A stretch of 64,000 nucleotides of DNA from an uncultured Clostridia bacterium (GTDB lineage: Bacteria; Bacillota; Clostridia; Christensenellales; Borkfalkiaceae). Each line of letters begins with the position of its first letter. The first letter of the stretch is position 1. Shown here in pieces: positions 7,092 to 16,516 of the stretch. The translations under genes were made by a program, and so were the position numbers. Below the pieces are notes generated by a model. That model saw only the letters and a list, made by a program, of their open reading frames with translations. It was not told the DNA's origin and made no database searches. The DNA lies in NCBI GenBank assembly GCA_944368775.1, contig CALVXB010000001.1:1-64000 (forward strand). Direction: 5' to 3'.

Positions 7092-8576
7092 ATGCAGACA
7101 GAACAGACGCCTGTGCCCGCAGCGGGCGCAGAGACCGCTGCGGGCAGCGCGCCCGCGCAAGCGGCAGCCGCGGGCGGCGCGCCCGCGGCAAAAAAGCACC
7201 ACGGCTTTACGAGCAAGATCGGCTTCGTGCTCGCCGCGGCGGGCTCCGCCGTGGGGCTCGGAAATTTGTGGCGCTTCCCGTATTTGGCGGCCAAATACGG
7301 CGGCGGCATCTTCATTTTATGCTACATCATCCTGGCGGCGACGGTCGGCATCACGCTGCTGATGCTCGAGATCGCCATCGGCCGCAAGACGGGCAAGGGG
7401 GTGCTCGGCGCCTTCGCGTCGCTGAACAAAAAGTTCAAGTGGCTGGGCTTCATCTGCCTGGCCGTGCCCATCATCATCGTGCCGTACTACTGCGTCATCG
7501 GCGGCTGGGTGGTCAAGTACATCGTCGCCTTTTTCGCGGGCTCGGCGGGCCTCGTCGAGGGCGCGGGCGCGGCGGTCGACACCTCTGCCTACTTCAACAC
7601 TTTCATCTCCGACCCTTGGCAGCCGCTCATTTTCTTCCTCATCTTCGCCGCGGCGACGGTGCTCGTCGTCGTGTTCGGCGTGCAGAAGGGGATCGAGCGC
7701 ATCAGCAAGGTCCTGATGCCCCTGCTCGCCGTCATTTCCGTGGCGCTGATGGTCTATGTCCTCTGCCAGGACGGCGCGCTGGAAGGGGTCGCCTACCTCT
7801 TCACGCCCGATTTCTCCCAATTCGGCTATGAAACGCTGCTCGCCGCCCTCGGCCAGCTCTTCTATTCTCTCTCGCTGGCGATGGGCATCATGATCACCTA
7901 CGGCTCGTATATGAAGAAGGACGTCAGCGTCTCCAAGTCCTCGCTGCAGATCGCCATCTGCGACTCGGCGTTCGCTATCGTCGCGGCGACCATCATCATC
8001 CCGTCCATCTTCGCCTTTTCCGCCGACCCGGACGGCGCGCTGAGCGCCTCCGGCCCCTCGCTCATGTTCGTGCAGCTGCCCGCCGTGTTCAACAACCTGC
8101 CCGGCGGCCGCTGGATCGGCGCGGCCTTCTTCATCCTCGTCTTTTTTGCGGCGCTCACCTCCTCCATCTCGCTCGTAGAGGCGATCGTCGCCGTCCTGCG
8201 AGAGAATCTGCACCTCAAGCGCTGGGTCGCCTGCACCGTCGTGCTCGGCATCGTCATCGTGCTCGGCACCATCTCTTCTCTCGGCTTCGGCGTGCTCAGC
8301 GGCGCGCAGATCACGCTGCCCTCCGGCTCCAGCTATACGATCTTGGATATGTTCGACTACCTCGCGAACAGCATCCTCATGCCCATCGTCGCCATCCTCA
8401 CCTGCATCCTCGCGGGGTACTTCATCGACAAAAACCTCATCCCCGACGAGATCGGCCTGCGCCGCAAGGCGAGCCGCGGCTACTTCCGCGTCATGGTGCG
8501 CTACATCGCGCCCGTGTGCATGGCTGTCATCCTCATCAGCGGCATCGTGTTCAACCTCGTTTTGCCGCCCCTGTAA
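7092..8576 (+). CDS. Sodium-dependent transporter, NSS (neurotransmitter:sodium symporter) family
   Basis: About 494 residues with the NSS signature in TM1 (AAAGSAVGLGNLWRFPY, about residues 47-63) that forms the Na+ and substrate sites, followed by about eleven more hydrophobic segments. Bacterial members import amino acids such as tryptophan, tyrosine, methionine or alanine; the substrate cannot be read here. The start at 7092 follows a GAGGGAG; an upstream in-frame GTG at 7074 is less likely. About 35 N-terminal residues are Ala/Pro-rich and precede the first membrane helix. Confidence 0.9.
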   Translation: MQTEQTPVPAAGAETAAGSAPAQAAAAGGAPAAKKHHGFTSKIGFVLAAAGSAVGLGNLWRFPYLAAKYGGGIFILCYIILAATVGITLLMLEIAIGRKTGKGVLGAFASLNKKFKWLGFICLAVPIIIVPYYCVIGGWVVKYIVAFFAGSAGLVEGAGAAVDTSAYFNTFISDPWQPLIFFLIFAAATVLVVVFGVQKGIERISKVLMPLLAVISVALMVYVLCQDGALEGVAYLFTPDFSQFGYETLLAALGQLFYSLSLAMGIMITYGSYMKKDVSVSKSSLQIAICDSAFAIVAATIIIPSIFAFSADPDGALSASGPSLMFVQLPAVFNNLPGGRWIGAAFFILVFFAALTSSISLVEAIVAVLRENLHLKRWVACTVVLGIVIVLGTISSLGFGVLSGAQITLPSGSSYTILDMFDYLANSILMPIVAILTCILAGYFIDKNLIPDEIGLRRKASRGYFRVMVRYIAPVCMAVILISGIVFNLVLPPL

Positions 8577-8597
8577 ACAAACTTTTTGCACGACACG

Positions 8598-8625
8598 GCG
8601 CTTCGCCCGCGGGCGGGGCGCTTTT
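8598..8625 (+). terminator. Terminator after the NSS gene
   Basis: GCGCTTCGCCC pairs with GGGCGGGGCGC and TTTT follows, 21 bp after the stop at 8576. Confidence 0.7.
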
Positions 8626-8741
8626 GTCTTATGAGAATTTTTCCCGCGCCCGCAGCTTTTCCCCGCGGACGCGCGGCCGCCCGCGCAGGCTTTCGGCATC
8701 TTCCCGCCCCGCGCGCCGCGGGGCGCAGTTTTCGCTGTACC

Positions 8742-10145
8742 ATGAGAGAAAAGAAAAAAATCGACCTCGGCAAAGACCGCGTCGGCGTGCTCGTCGCAAA
8801 GCTCGCCTTCCCCGCCGTCCTCGCGCAGGTCATCAACCTCTTATATAACCTCGTCGACCGCATGTACGTCGGCGCGTTGCCCGAACCGGAGAGCACCCTC
8901 GCCATCGCGGGGCTGGGGGTGGTCTTTCCCATCACCATCATCGTCAGCGCCTTCGCCAACCTCGTCGGGCTGGGCGGCGCGCCGCTCGCCAGCATCGCCC
9001 TCGGCGAAAAGAAAGGGGAGCAGGCGAGCCGCGTGTTCAACGCTGGCGCGGCGATGCTCCTCGTATTCGGCGTGCTGCTCACGGCGGCGGTGCTCATTTT
9101 CTGCGAGCCGCTCGTGCGGCTGTTCGGCGCGCCGACGGAGGTGGTGCCGTACGGCAGCAGCTACCTCTTCATCTACGGCATGGGCACACTGTTCGTCATG
9201 CTCTCGCTGGGATTGAATCCATTTATCACGGCGCAGGGCTTCAGTTTTACCGCCATGTTCACCGTCGCCATCGGCGCCCTGCTCAACATTGCGCTCGACC
9301 CGCTCTTCATCTTCGTATTCGACATGGGCGTCGAGGGCGCGGCGCTCGCCACCATCCTCTCGCAGGCGGTCTCCGCCGTCTGGGCGGCGGCCTTCTTCTT
9401 CCGCAAAAAGACGGCCTACCGCTTCCGCCTCTCCCAATTTCTGCCGCCCCTGCGCACCGCTGCCCGCATCCTTTTTTTGGGTCTCTCGCCCTTCATCATG
9501 AGCGTCACCGAAAGCGCCATCCAGATCGTATTCAACGTCAACCTCGTGCGCTGGTCGGGCGACGACCCCAACTACACCGCCGCGCTCACCATCATGCTCA
9601 GCGCGGTGCAGATGGTCTGCATGCCCCTCAACGGGCTGGGCAACGGCGTGCAGCCGCTGGTCAGCTACAACTACGGCACGGGCAACTCGGCGCGCATCAA
9701 GAGCGCGGTGAAGATGGTCACCGTCGTCGCGCTGTGCGGCAGCGTCTCCGTCTGGCTTTTGTCCCTGCTCGCGCCGCAGGTGTACGGGCTGATGTTCAAC
9801 GCCTCGGATGCGGTGATGGAACTCGTCTGCCGCTATACGCCCGTCTTTATGATGGGCACCGTCATGTTCTTCGCGCAGATGACGCTGCAAAACGTATTCG
9901 TCGCCCTCAACCAGGCCAAGATCTCCATCTTCCTCGCCTGCCTGCGCAAGGTCATCCTGCTCATCCCCCTCTGTTTCGCGCTGCCGTACGCCTTCGGCGT
10001 CGCGGGCGTCTTTTACAGCGAGGGCATCGCCGACATCCTCGCGGGCGTCATCACGGCGACGACATTCTTCACCATGTTGCCGCGCATCCTCAAAAAGCGC
10101 GAGCGCACGCTCGCCCTCGAGCGTGCGGCGGGGCAGGGGATGTGA
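8742..10145 (+). CDS. MATE family multidrug/cation antiporter
   Basis: 467-residue membrane protein with about twelve helices in two similar halves and typical MATE segments (LAFPAVLAQVINLLYNLVDRMYVG at the N-terminus; PLVSYNYGTGN near residue 305). It exports drugs or metabolites with Na+ or H+. I take the ATG at 8742, followed by a charged REKKKIDLGKD segment as in homologues. There is no clear Shine-Dalgarno before it, so either initiation is weak or the start is misplaced. It follows the NSS gene after a terminator and has no clear promoter. Confidence 0.88.
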   Translation: MREKKKIDLGKDRVGVLVAKLAFPAVLAQVINLLYNLVDRMYVGALPEPESTLAIAGLGVVFPITIIVSAFANLVGLGGAPLASIALGEKKGEQASRVFNAGAAMLLVFGVLLTAAVLIFCEPLVRLFGAPTEVVPYGSSYLFIYGMGTLFVMLSLGLNPFITAQGFSFTAMFTVAIGALLNIALDPLFIFVFDMGVEGAALATILSQAVSAVWAAAFFFRKKTAYRFRLSQFLPPLRTAARILFLGLSPFIMSVTESAIQIVFNVNLVRWSGDDPNYTAALTIMLSAVQMVCMPLNGLGNGVQPLVSYNYGTGNSARIKSAVKMVTVVALCGSVSVWLLSLLAPQVYGLMFNASDAVMELVCRYTPVFMMGTVMFFAQMTLQNVFVALNQAKISIFLACLRKVILLIPLCFALPYAFGVAGVFYSEGIADILAGVITATTFFTMLPRILKKRERTLALERAAGQGM

Positions 10146-10190
10146 CGGAGAGGAATGAATTTTTCGCAACTCGCCAAAAAAATCAAAAAA

Positions 10191-10220
10191 GCGCCCCGTT
10201 TTTGTTGACAAACGGGGCGC
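10191..10220. terminator. Hairpin overlapping the tRNA-Val promoter
   Basis: GCGCCCCGTTT pairs with AAACGGGGCGC around the -35 of the tRNA-Val promoter. A T run follows only on the minus strand, so as an intrinsic terminator it would work leftwards. It may also bound the MATE transcript. Confidence 0.5.
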
Positions 10221-10234
10221 AAAAATGGTAATAT
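10205..10234 (+). promoter_or_regulatory. Promoter of tRNA-Val
   Basis: TTGACA (10205-10210), 18 bp, TAATAT (10229-10234), 15 bp before the tRNA. Confidence 0.7.
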
Positions 10235-10248
10235 ATATAAGCTGTCAC

Positions 10249-10325
10249 GGGGGCGTAGCTCAGTTGGTTAGAGCGCATGCTTGACATGCATGAGGTCATA
10301 AGTTCGAGTCTTACCGTCCCCACCA
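10249..10325 (+). tRNA. tRNA-Val (GAC)
   Basis: Cloverleaf with acceptor GGGGGCG/CGTCCCC, D-arm TAGCTCAGTTGGTTAGAGC, anticodon loop TTGACAT (anticodon GAC), T-arm with GTTCGAGTC, discriminator A and encoded CCA (10323-10325). Single gene. Its 3' acceptor strand is repeated inverted at 10369-10379 and directly at 10601-10615 and 10686-10700. Confidence 0.95.
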
Positions 10326-10705
10326 AAACGCGCAGAGGGCACCATGTGGTGCCCTCTGCGCGTTTTTGGGTGGGGACGGGAGCCGCGAACTTCCGCGCGG
10401 CGGCAAAGCCGCCGCGCGGAAGTTCGTGCTCGAGCGCAGCGAGAGCTTTGCCTCGTCGCCGCAAGGCAAATTTCGCAACAGGACGGGTAGTTTCCCGTCC
10501 TGTTTGCTCTGATGCCTGCGGCTCCTCTTCCCAAAAAATCTTTGCTTCGCAAATCTTTTTTGGGAGCCCTGTTTTTAGCTTTAGGGGTTTCGGCAAGCCC
10601 TTACCGTCCCCACCATTTCGACCAAATTATAGTTAGAAAAGCGGCGTGCTCGAGCGCAGCGAGAGGGAGCCGAAGGCACAAGCCTTTACCGTCCCTACCT
10701 TTGAA
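10326..10705 (+). repeat. tRNA-Val 3'-end-derived repeat cluster
   Basis: No gene is supported here. The tRNA end TTACCGTCCCCACCA (10311-10325) recurs exactly at 10601-10615 and with two changes at 10686-10700. A strong hairpin (about 10326-10367, stem ACGCGCAGAGGGCACC) ends in TTTTT and acts as the tRNA terminator; outside it GGTGGGGACGG (10369-10379) is the inverted tRNA end. Further hairpins lie at 10384-10427 (18-bp stem), 10480-10503 and about 10523-10567. A 21-bp block at 10425-10445 recurs at 10645-10665. Its core CGAGCGCAGCG resembles the block in the tRNA-Tyr array at the left edge. Confidence 0.85.
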
Positions 10706-10820
10706 TGTCCAAGCCCATACGCGCCGCTCGTCTGCGAGCCGCTGCTGTACGCGTACTCGCCCGTTCTATCTGTCGCCCGGCGAGAATACAATACCTTGTA
10801 CATTTTTTGTCGAGGTGCGT

Positions 10821-13532
10821 ATGCGCGCATATCACTCCCTTTCCGCGGCGGAGGTGCTGTCCGCCCTGCAAACATCCGAGGTGGGAATCGGCGAGGCGGA
10901 GGCCGCCCGCCGCCTGCAACAGTACGGAGAAAACGCCCTGCCCTCCCGCAAAAAGGGCGGCCCCTTCCGCCTGTTTTTGGGGCAGTTCAAGGACTTTATG
11001 ACCATCCTCCTGCTGTGCGCCGCCGCCCTCTCCGCCGCCGTCGCCTTTGCCACGGGGGATAGAGGCGGGCTGACGGACACGGGCATCCTGCTGCTCATCG
11101 TGCTGCTCAACGCGGTGGTCGGCTTCATCCAGCAGTACCGCGCGGATACCGCCGTCGAAAAGCTGGACCGCCTCTCCGTCTGCCGCGCCAAAGTCGTGCG
11201 CGGCGGCCGCGACATCCTGCTCGACAGCCGCCTGCTCGTGCCCGGCGACGTCATCTTTTTGGAAGAAGGCGACATGGTCCCCGCCGACTGCCGCATCCTG
11301 CGCGCCGAGCAGCTGCGCTGCGACGAATCGGCGCTGACGGGCGAGTCGAGCGGCGTCTCCAAATCGGAAGCGCCCGTTTCCGCCAAGGCGCCCCTCGCCG
11401 AGCGACGCTGTATGCTGTATTCCTCCACCTTCGCCGTGCGCGGGCGGGCGCAGGCGGTCGTCGTCGCGACGGGCAAAGACACCGAGATTGGCCACATCGC
11501 GGGCATGCTCGCCCAGACGGAGGCCGCCAAAACGCCGCTCGAAAAGGCGCTCGCCGTGCTCGGCCGCATCATCACCGCCTTTGTCGGCGCGGTCGCGGCG
11601 CTGCTCTTCTGCATCGGCGTGTTCGGGCGGGGCGTGCCGCTGCTCAGCGGATTTTTGTCCGCCGTCGCGGTCGCCGTCGCCGCCATCCCCGAGGGCATGC
11701 CCGCCGTCGTCACCGTCATCATGGCGATGGGGGTGCAGAAGATGAGCCGCGCGCGCGCCATCGTCCGCCGCCTGCACGCGGTGGAAACGCTGGGCGGCTG
11801 CAGCTGTATCTGCTCGGATAAGACGGGCACCCTCACCGAAAACCGCATGACGGTGGAGGAAGTCGTCACAAATTTCGCGCCCTTCCGCCCTCCGGCGGGG
11901 GCGCAGACGCCCGCCGCCGGCCAAGTTTTGCCCGAAGCGGGCGGCAGCGAGCGCGCGGCAGGGGAACATTCTGCGGGTGAGCGGCACCTGCTCGCGTGCA
12001 TGCTGCTGTGCAACAGCGTGCGCACGCGCGGGGGGAAGCCGACCGGCGACCCGACCGAAGTCGCCCTCGTCGCTTACGCGCGGGGGCTGGGCGTGCAGGC
12101 GCGCGGCCGCAGGCTGGGCGGCATCCCGTTCTCCTCCGAGAGCAAGCGTATGACCGTCTCCGCGGAGACGGACGAAGGGCGGTTCGACTATGTAAAGGGG
12201 GGCGCAGACGTGCTGCTGCGCCGCTGCGACCGCATCTTCGACGGCCGCGTGCGGCCGATGACGGAGGAGGACCGCGCCGCCGTGCTCGCCGCGACCGCGC
12301 AGCTCGCCTCCCGCGCCCTGCGCGTGCTCGGCTTCGCCTACCGCCCGTACGCGGGCGCACCCTGCGACGAAAACCTGATCTTTGTCGGCATCTGCGGCAT
12401 GATCGACCCGCCCAAAGAGGGCGCGCGCGAGGCGGTCGCCGCCTGCAAGGGGGCGGGCATCACCCCCGTCATGATCACGGGCGACCACCGCGCGACCGCC
12501 TACGCCATCGCCGCGCGGCTGGGCATCGCCGAGGGCGAGGGGCAGGTCGTCACGGGCGCAGAGCTGGACGCCATGACGCCGTCGCAGCTGCGCGAACGGG
12601 TGCCGCAGGCGCGCGTGTTCGCGCGCGTCAGTCCCGGGCACAAGAGCCTGATCGTCGAGCAACTGCAGGCGGCGGGCGGCGTCGTCGCCATGACGGGCGA
12701 CGGCATCAACGACGCGCCCGGCATCCGCAGGGCGGACATCGGCATCGCGATGGGGCAGGCGGGCACCGACGTCACCAAGAGCGCCGCCGACATGATCATC
12801 GCCGACGACAACTTCGCGACCATCGTCACCGCCGTGCGCGAGGGGCGGCGGGTGTTCGCCAACATCCGCAAGACGGTGCGCTTCTTTCTCGCCACCAACC
12901 TCGCCGAAGTGCTCGCCGTGCTCATCGCCGCCCTCGCCTTCGCAAAATTCGATTTTCTCACCTCCACCCAGCTGCTCTGGATCAACCTCATCACCGACAG
13001 CCTGCCCGTCCTCTCGCTGGGCGCAGACCGCGCCGAGCGCGACTGCATGCTCCGCCCGCCCGAGCGCGCCGCCTCGCTGTTCTCGGCCGAGTCGCTCGCC
13101 TCCGTCGCCGTCTACGGCGCCGTGCAGACGGCGCTGTGCATGGGCGCGTTCGCCCTCGCTTTGCGCGCGTACGGGAACGCCGCCGCCGTCACCATGACCT
13201 TTTTCACCCTCTCCTTTTTAGAGCTGTTCCACGCCTTCAACATCCGTTCGGAGCGCGCCTCCGCCTTCGGCAGGGGATTTTTCCAAAACAAACTGCTCTT
13301 CGCCACCGTCGGCATCGGCGTCGCCGTCAACCTCGCCCTGTGCGCCCTCCCGCCGCTGCGCGCCGCCTTCGGCATCGCCGCGCTCACGGGCGGGCAGTGG
13401 GGCATCGTGTTCGCCTTCTCCCTCGCCGTCATCCCCGCCGCCGAGCTGTACAAGGCGCTCGTCCGCCTCGTGCTGTTTGTGCGGAAGAAGCGCCCGCGCG
13501 CCCGCCTCGCCGCCCGCCCCGCCCGCACATAG
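10821..13532 (+). CDS. Cation-transporting P-type ATPase, Ca2+ (P2A) type
   Basis: 903 residues. Motifs in order: TGES in the actuator domain (ALTGESSG), TM4 motif IPEGMPAVVT typical of Ca2+ and Mn2+ pumps, phosphorylation site SDKTGTLTEN (D333), nucleotide-binding KGGAD and hinge MTGDGINDAP, then a C-terminal set of membrane helices. It should export Ca2+ at the expense of ATP. The start at 10821 has GAGGT upstream and begins the typical N-terminal cation-ATPase domain; open sequence before it overlaps the tRNA-Val repeat cluster and is not coding. It stands alone. Confidence 0.92.
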   Translation: MRAYHSLSAAEVLSALQTSEVGIGEAEAARRLQQYGENALPSRKKGGPFRLFLGQFKDFMTILLLCAAALSAAVAFATGDRGGLTDTGILLLIVLLNAVVGFIQQYRADTAVEKLDRLSVCRAKVVRGGRDILLDSRLLVPGDVIFLEEGDMVPADCRILRAEQLRCDESALTGESSGVSKSEAPVSAKAPLAERRCMLYSSTFAVRGRAQAVVVATGKDTEIGHIAGMLAQTEAAKTPLEKALAVLGRIITAFVGAVAALLFCIGVFGRGVPLLSGFLSAVAVAVAAIPEGMPAVVTVIMAMGVQKMSRARAIVRRLHAVETLGGCSCICSDKTGTLTENRMTVEEVVTNFAPFRPPAGAQTPAAGQVLPEAGGSERAAGEHSAGERHLLACMLLCNSVRTRGGKPTGDPTEVALVAYARGLGVQARGRRLGGIPFSSESKRMTVSAETDEGRFDYVKGGADVLLRRCDRIFDGRVRPMTEEDRAAVLAATAQLASRALRVLGFAYRPYAGAPCDENLIFVGICGMIDPPKEGAREAVAACKGAGITPVMITGDHRATAYAIAARLGIAEGEGQVVTGAELDAMTPSQLRERVPQARVFARVSPGHKSLIVEQLQAAGGVVAMTGDGINDAPGIRRADIGIAMGQAGTDVTKSAADMIIADDNFATIVTAVREGRRVFANIRKTVRFFLATNLAEVLAVLIAALAFAKFDFLTSTQLLWINLITDSLPVLSLGADRAERDCMLRPPERAASLFSAESLASVAVYGAVQTALCMGAFALALRAYGNAAAVTMTFFTLSFLELFHAFNIRSERASAFGRGFFQNKLLFATVGIGVAVNLALCALPPLRAAFGIAALTGGQWGIVFAFSLAVIPAAELYKALVRLVLFVRKKRPRARLAARPART

Positions 13533-13616
13533 CCCCCGCCGCGCAAAAAAAGAAGGAACGCCCGCGCGCGCCCCTTCAAACCCCGAGAACGCGCTTTTAT
13601 GAAACGATATAAAGAA

Positions 13617-13644
13617 GCGCGCCCCGCAAAATTGCGGGGCGCGC
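13617..13644 (-). terminator. Terminator of leuS
   Basis: GCGCGCCCCGCAA and TTGCGGGGCGCGC form a 13-bp stem with a two-base gap. On the minus strand TTCTTTAT follows. It can also stop the convergent P-ATPase transcript. Confidence 0.75.
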
Positions 13645-13662
13645 GTCGTATTGCAAAAAATA

Positions 13663-16092
13663 TTACACGATGATATTGATCAGCCGCCCGGGCACGACGA
13701 TGAACTTGCGGACGGGCTTGCCCTCGATGAGCGGGCGGATGGCGTCGTCGGCGAGCACCGCTTCGCGGATCTGCTCCTGCGTCGCGTCCTTCGAGATCAT
13801 CATCTTGGTCTTGATCTTGCTGTTCACCTGCACGGCGTACTCCGTCTCTTCGCGCACGAGCGCCGCCTCGTTGCAGACGGGGTAGCTCCGGTCGAACACC
13901 GAGTACTTGCCGCCGAAGCGCTCCCACAGCTCCTCGGTGAAGTGGGGGGCGAAGGGCGCGAGCAGCAGCAGCAGGTCGCGGGTGCATTCGCGCAGGAAGG
14001 CCGCGCTGCGGCCCTCGGTGCCGTCGTACTTATTCAGCGCGTTGACGTACTCCATCAGCCGCGCCACCGCGGTGTTGAAGGAGAATGCCTCGAGGTCGCG
14101 GGTGATCTGCTTGATCGCGTAGTTGCGCGCGTAGTCCAGCTCCTTTTCGTCACGGCCGTGCGCCTTGGCGGGCTCTTCCGCCTTGAGGGAGATCGCCTTG
14201 TCCGTCAGCCGCTCGACGCGGTCGAGGAACTTCGCGACCGACTTGATGCCGTCGTCGCTCCACGGGCCGCCCTCTGTGTACGAAAAGCCGAACATCAGGT
14301 ACATACGGAACACGTCCGAGCCGTACAGCGCGATGTAGTCGTCGGGGGAGACGACGTTGCCCTTCGATTTCGACATACGGTTGCCGTCCGGGCCGAGGAT
14401 GACGCCCTGATGCACGAGCGAGCGGAAGGGCTCGTCGAAGTTCAAATACCCCATATCGCGCAGCGCCTTGGTGAAGAAGCGCGCGTACAGCAGGTGCATG
14501 CAGGCGTGCTCCGCGCCGCCGATGTACTTGTCGACGGGCAGCATACGGTTGACGATCTCCGGGTCGAAGGGCTGCTTGGCGTTGTGCGCGTCGGGGTAGC
14601 GCAGGTAGTACCAGCTCGAGCAGACGAAGGTATCCAGCGTGTCGGGGTCGCGCAGCGCGTCGCCGCCGCAGTGCGGGCACTTGGTGTGCATGAATTCGTC
14701 GCATTTTGCGAGCGGAGACTTGCCGTCCGGCTCGAACTGCACGTTGTAGGGCAGGCGGACGGGCAGATCTTTATAGGGCACGGGCACGATGCCGCACTTG
14801 GGGCAATGCACCACCGGGATGGGCGCGCCCCAATAGCGCTGGCGGGAGACCAGCCAGTCGCGCAGGCGGTAGTTGATCTTGCGCTCGCCCTTGCCGATCT
14901 TGGTCAGGTAGTTGGAGATCTCGGTGCGCGCCTCCTCGCCGAACCGCCCGTCGAACTGCAGGCTGTTCACGCAGATGCCGTCCTCGCAGAAGGGCAGCAC
15001 CGTCTCGCCGTTTTTATTTTCGATGACCTTTTTGATAGGCAGGCCGTACTTCTGCGCAAAGGCATAGTCGCGCTCGTCGTGCGCGGGCACGCCCATGACC
15101 GCGCCGGTGCCGTACGAGTAGAGCACATAGTCGGCGGCGTAGATGGGCACTTTTTCGCCGTTGACGGGGTTGATCGCGTAGTGGCCGATGAACACGCCCG
15201 TCTTTTCGCGGGAGGAGGAGAGTCGGTCGATCTCGTTTGTCTTTGCGGTCGCCTCGATGTACGCCTCCACCGCCGCGCGCTGCTCGTCGGAGACCAGCTT
15301 CTTCACGAGCGGGTGCTCGGGCGCGAGCACGACGTACGAAACGCCGAACACCGTGTCGCAGCGGGTGGTGAACACCTTAAAGGTATCCCCGCTCTCGCAG
15401 GCGAACTCGATCTCGCAGCCGGTCGACTTGCCGATCCAATTGCGCTGCATCAGCTTTGTCTTTTCCGGCCAGTCGATGGTATCCAGCCCCTGCAGCAGCT
15501 CCTCGGCATACTTGGTGATGCGGAAGAACCATTGCGTGAGGTCCTTTTTGACGACGGGGGTGCCGCAACGCTCGCAGCAGCCCTCCTGCACCTGCTCGTT
15601 GGCGAGCACGGTGTTGCAGCTCGGGCACCAGTTGACGGGCGCTTCCTTGCGGTAGGCGAGGCCGTTTTCATACAGCTTGAGGAACATCCACTGCGTCCAC
15701 TTGTAGTAGTCTTCCTCGCACGTCTTGACCTCGGCAGACCAATCGAACATCGCGCCCATCGCGCGCAGCTGCTTCTCCATCGTCGCGATGTTCTTTTCCG
15801 TCGAATCCTTCGGGTGGATCTTCGTCTTGATGGCGTAGTTTTCGGCGGGCAGGCCGAAGGCGTCAAAGCCCATGGGCTGGAATACCTCGTAGCCCTGCAT
15901 CTTTTTGAAGCGCGCGAAGCTGTCCGACGGGCCGTAATTGTACCAATGGCCGATGTGCAGCTTTGCGCCCGAAGGGTAGGAGAACATCTCCAGCACGTAG
16001 TACTTTTTGTCGATGTTCTTTTTGTTGAAGTGGTTTTCCTTCGTCTTTTCCCAACGCTGCTGCCACTTGCTTTCGACTGATCTCATGTCCAT
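13663..16092 (-). CDS. leuS: Leucyl-tRNA synthetase
   Basis: 809 residues, a normal bacterial length. It has the class I HIGH motif (KLHIGHWYN, about residues 44-52), the editing (CP1) domain with [14 protein letters not shown], zinc-ribbon-like CxxC pairs, the KMSKS loop (RMSKSKGN) and a C-terminal anticodon-binding domain. It charges tRNA-Leu. The start at 16092 has GGAGG at 16101-16105. It follows a small membrane-protein gene by 31 bp and probably shares that gene's promoter. No T-box is seen before it. Confidence 0.97.
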   Translation of the reverse strand: MDMRSVESKWQQRWEKTKENHFNKKNIDKKYYVLEMFSYPSGAKLHIGHWYNYGPSDSFARFKKMQGYEVFQPMGFDAFGLPAENYAIKTKIHPKDSTEKNIATMEKQLRAMGAMFDWSAEVKTCEEDYYKWTQWMFLKLYENGLAYRKEAPVNWCPSCNTVLANEQVQEGCCERCGTPVVKKDLTQWFFRITKYAEELLQGLDTIDWPEKTKLMQRNWIGKSTGCEIEFACESGDTFKVFTTRCDTVFGVSYVVLAPEHPLVKKLVSDEQRAAVEAYIEATAKTNEIDRLSSSREKTGVFIGHYAINPVNGEKVPIYAADYVLYSYGTGAVMGVPAHDERDYAFAQKYGLPIKKVIENKNGETVLPFCEDGICVNSLQFDGRFGEEARTEISNYLTKIGKGERKINYRLRDWLVSRQRYWGAPIPVVHCPKCGIVPVPYKDLPVRLPYNVQFEPDGKSPLAKCDEFMHTKCPHCGGDALRDPDTLDTFVCSSWYYLRYPDAHNAKQPFDPEIVNRMLPVDKYIGGAEHACMHLLYARFFTKALRDMGYLNFDEPFRSLVHQGVILGPDGNRMSKSKGNVVSPDDYIALYGSDVFRMYLMFGFSYTEGGPWSDDGIKSVAKFLDRVERLTDKAISLKAEEPAKAHGRDEKELDYARNYAIKQITRDLEAFSFNTAVARLMEYVNALNKYDGTEGRSAAFLRECTRDLLLLLAPFAPHFTEELWERFGGKYSVFDRSYPVCNEAALVREETEYAVQVNSKIKTKMMISKDATQEQIREAVLADDAIRPLIEGKPVRKFIVVPGRLINIIV

Positions 16093-16123
16093 AAGCGAAT
16101 ACCTCCGTGGGTGTGAACAAAAC

Positions 16124-16318
16124 TCATTTTTTCTTGCGGAAGAGGCGGAAGATCAGGTAGGCCGCCGGCCCTACGATGGGAACGAGCAGCACGACCAGAT
16201 TCCACGGGATGACCGCCTTGACCAGCCCCATGTCCTTGAATAAGAGGTAGATGGTCGCGATCGCCAAAAAATAATGGACGGCGAGCACGGCGATAAGCGC
16301 GATGACAAACGGCGGCAT
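16124..16318 (-). CDS. Small membrane protein with PLDc_N-like domain
   Basis: 64 residues with two hydrophobic segments (about 4-26 and 34-57) and a basic end RLFRKKK. The pattern, including [21 protein letters not shown], matches the phospholipase D N-terminal membrane domain that often occurs alone in small proteins. Function unknown. A GGGAGGG precedes the start. It lies upstream of leuS. Confidence 0.8.
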   Translation of the reverse strand: MPPFVIALIAVLAVHYFLAIATIYLLFKDMGLVKAVIPWNLVVLLVPIVGPAAYLIFRLFRKKK

Positions 16319-16349
16319 AAGCCCTCCCGATCGAAAAATTATTCACTTG

Positions 16350-16378
16350 ATTATATAATTTTTTAGAGAGATAGTCAA
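16350..16378 (-). promoter_or_regulatory. Promoter of the small membrane protein-leuS unit
   Basis: On the minus strand TTGACT (16373-16378), 17 bp, TATAAT (16350-16355), 32 bp before the small gene. Confidence 0.85.
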
Positions 16379-16480
16379 GCCGAGAGGGCGGCGCGCCGCA
16401 AATTTTTCGCAAACCGCGCATATCCGCGCCCGCATTTTCCATAAATCGCGCAGCCCTCCCCACAAAATCGCGCCCGCCGC

Positions 16481-16510
16481 GTAAATAAATCGCGCCCGCC
16501 TGCATACACT
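16481..16510 (+). promoter_or_regulatory. Possible sigma-E-type promoter before the ytxC-like gene
   Basis: CATACACT (16503-16510) fits the mother-cell sigma-E -10 (CATACAnT). GTAAATAA lies 14 bp upstream as a poor -35. The start codon comes only seven bases after the -10, so the transcript would have almost no leader. Confidence 0.35.
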
Positions 16511-16516
16511 GAAAGC

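Noticed and set aside
10512..10820. N-terminal extension of the Ca2+-type ATPase
   Set aside because: It would be translated from the tRNA-Val repeat cluster. The conserved domain starts at the ATG at 10821, which has its own Shine-Dalgarno.
13651..16080. 809-residue open frame on the plus strand opposite leuS
   Set aside because: Mirror image of leuS in a high-GC genome. The product is low-complexity and has no family features. The same holds for long frames opposite thrS, typA, gyrA, the ABC permease and others.
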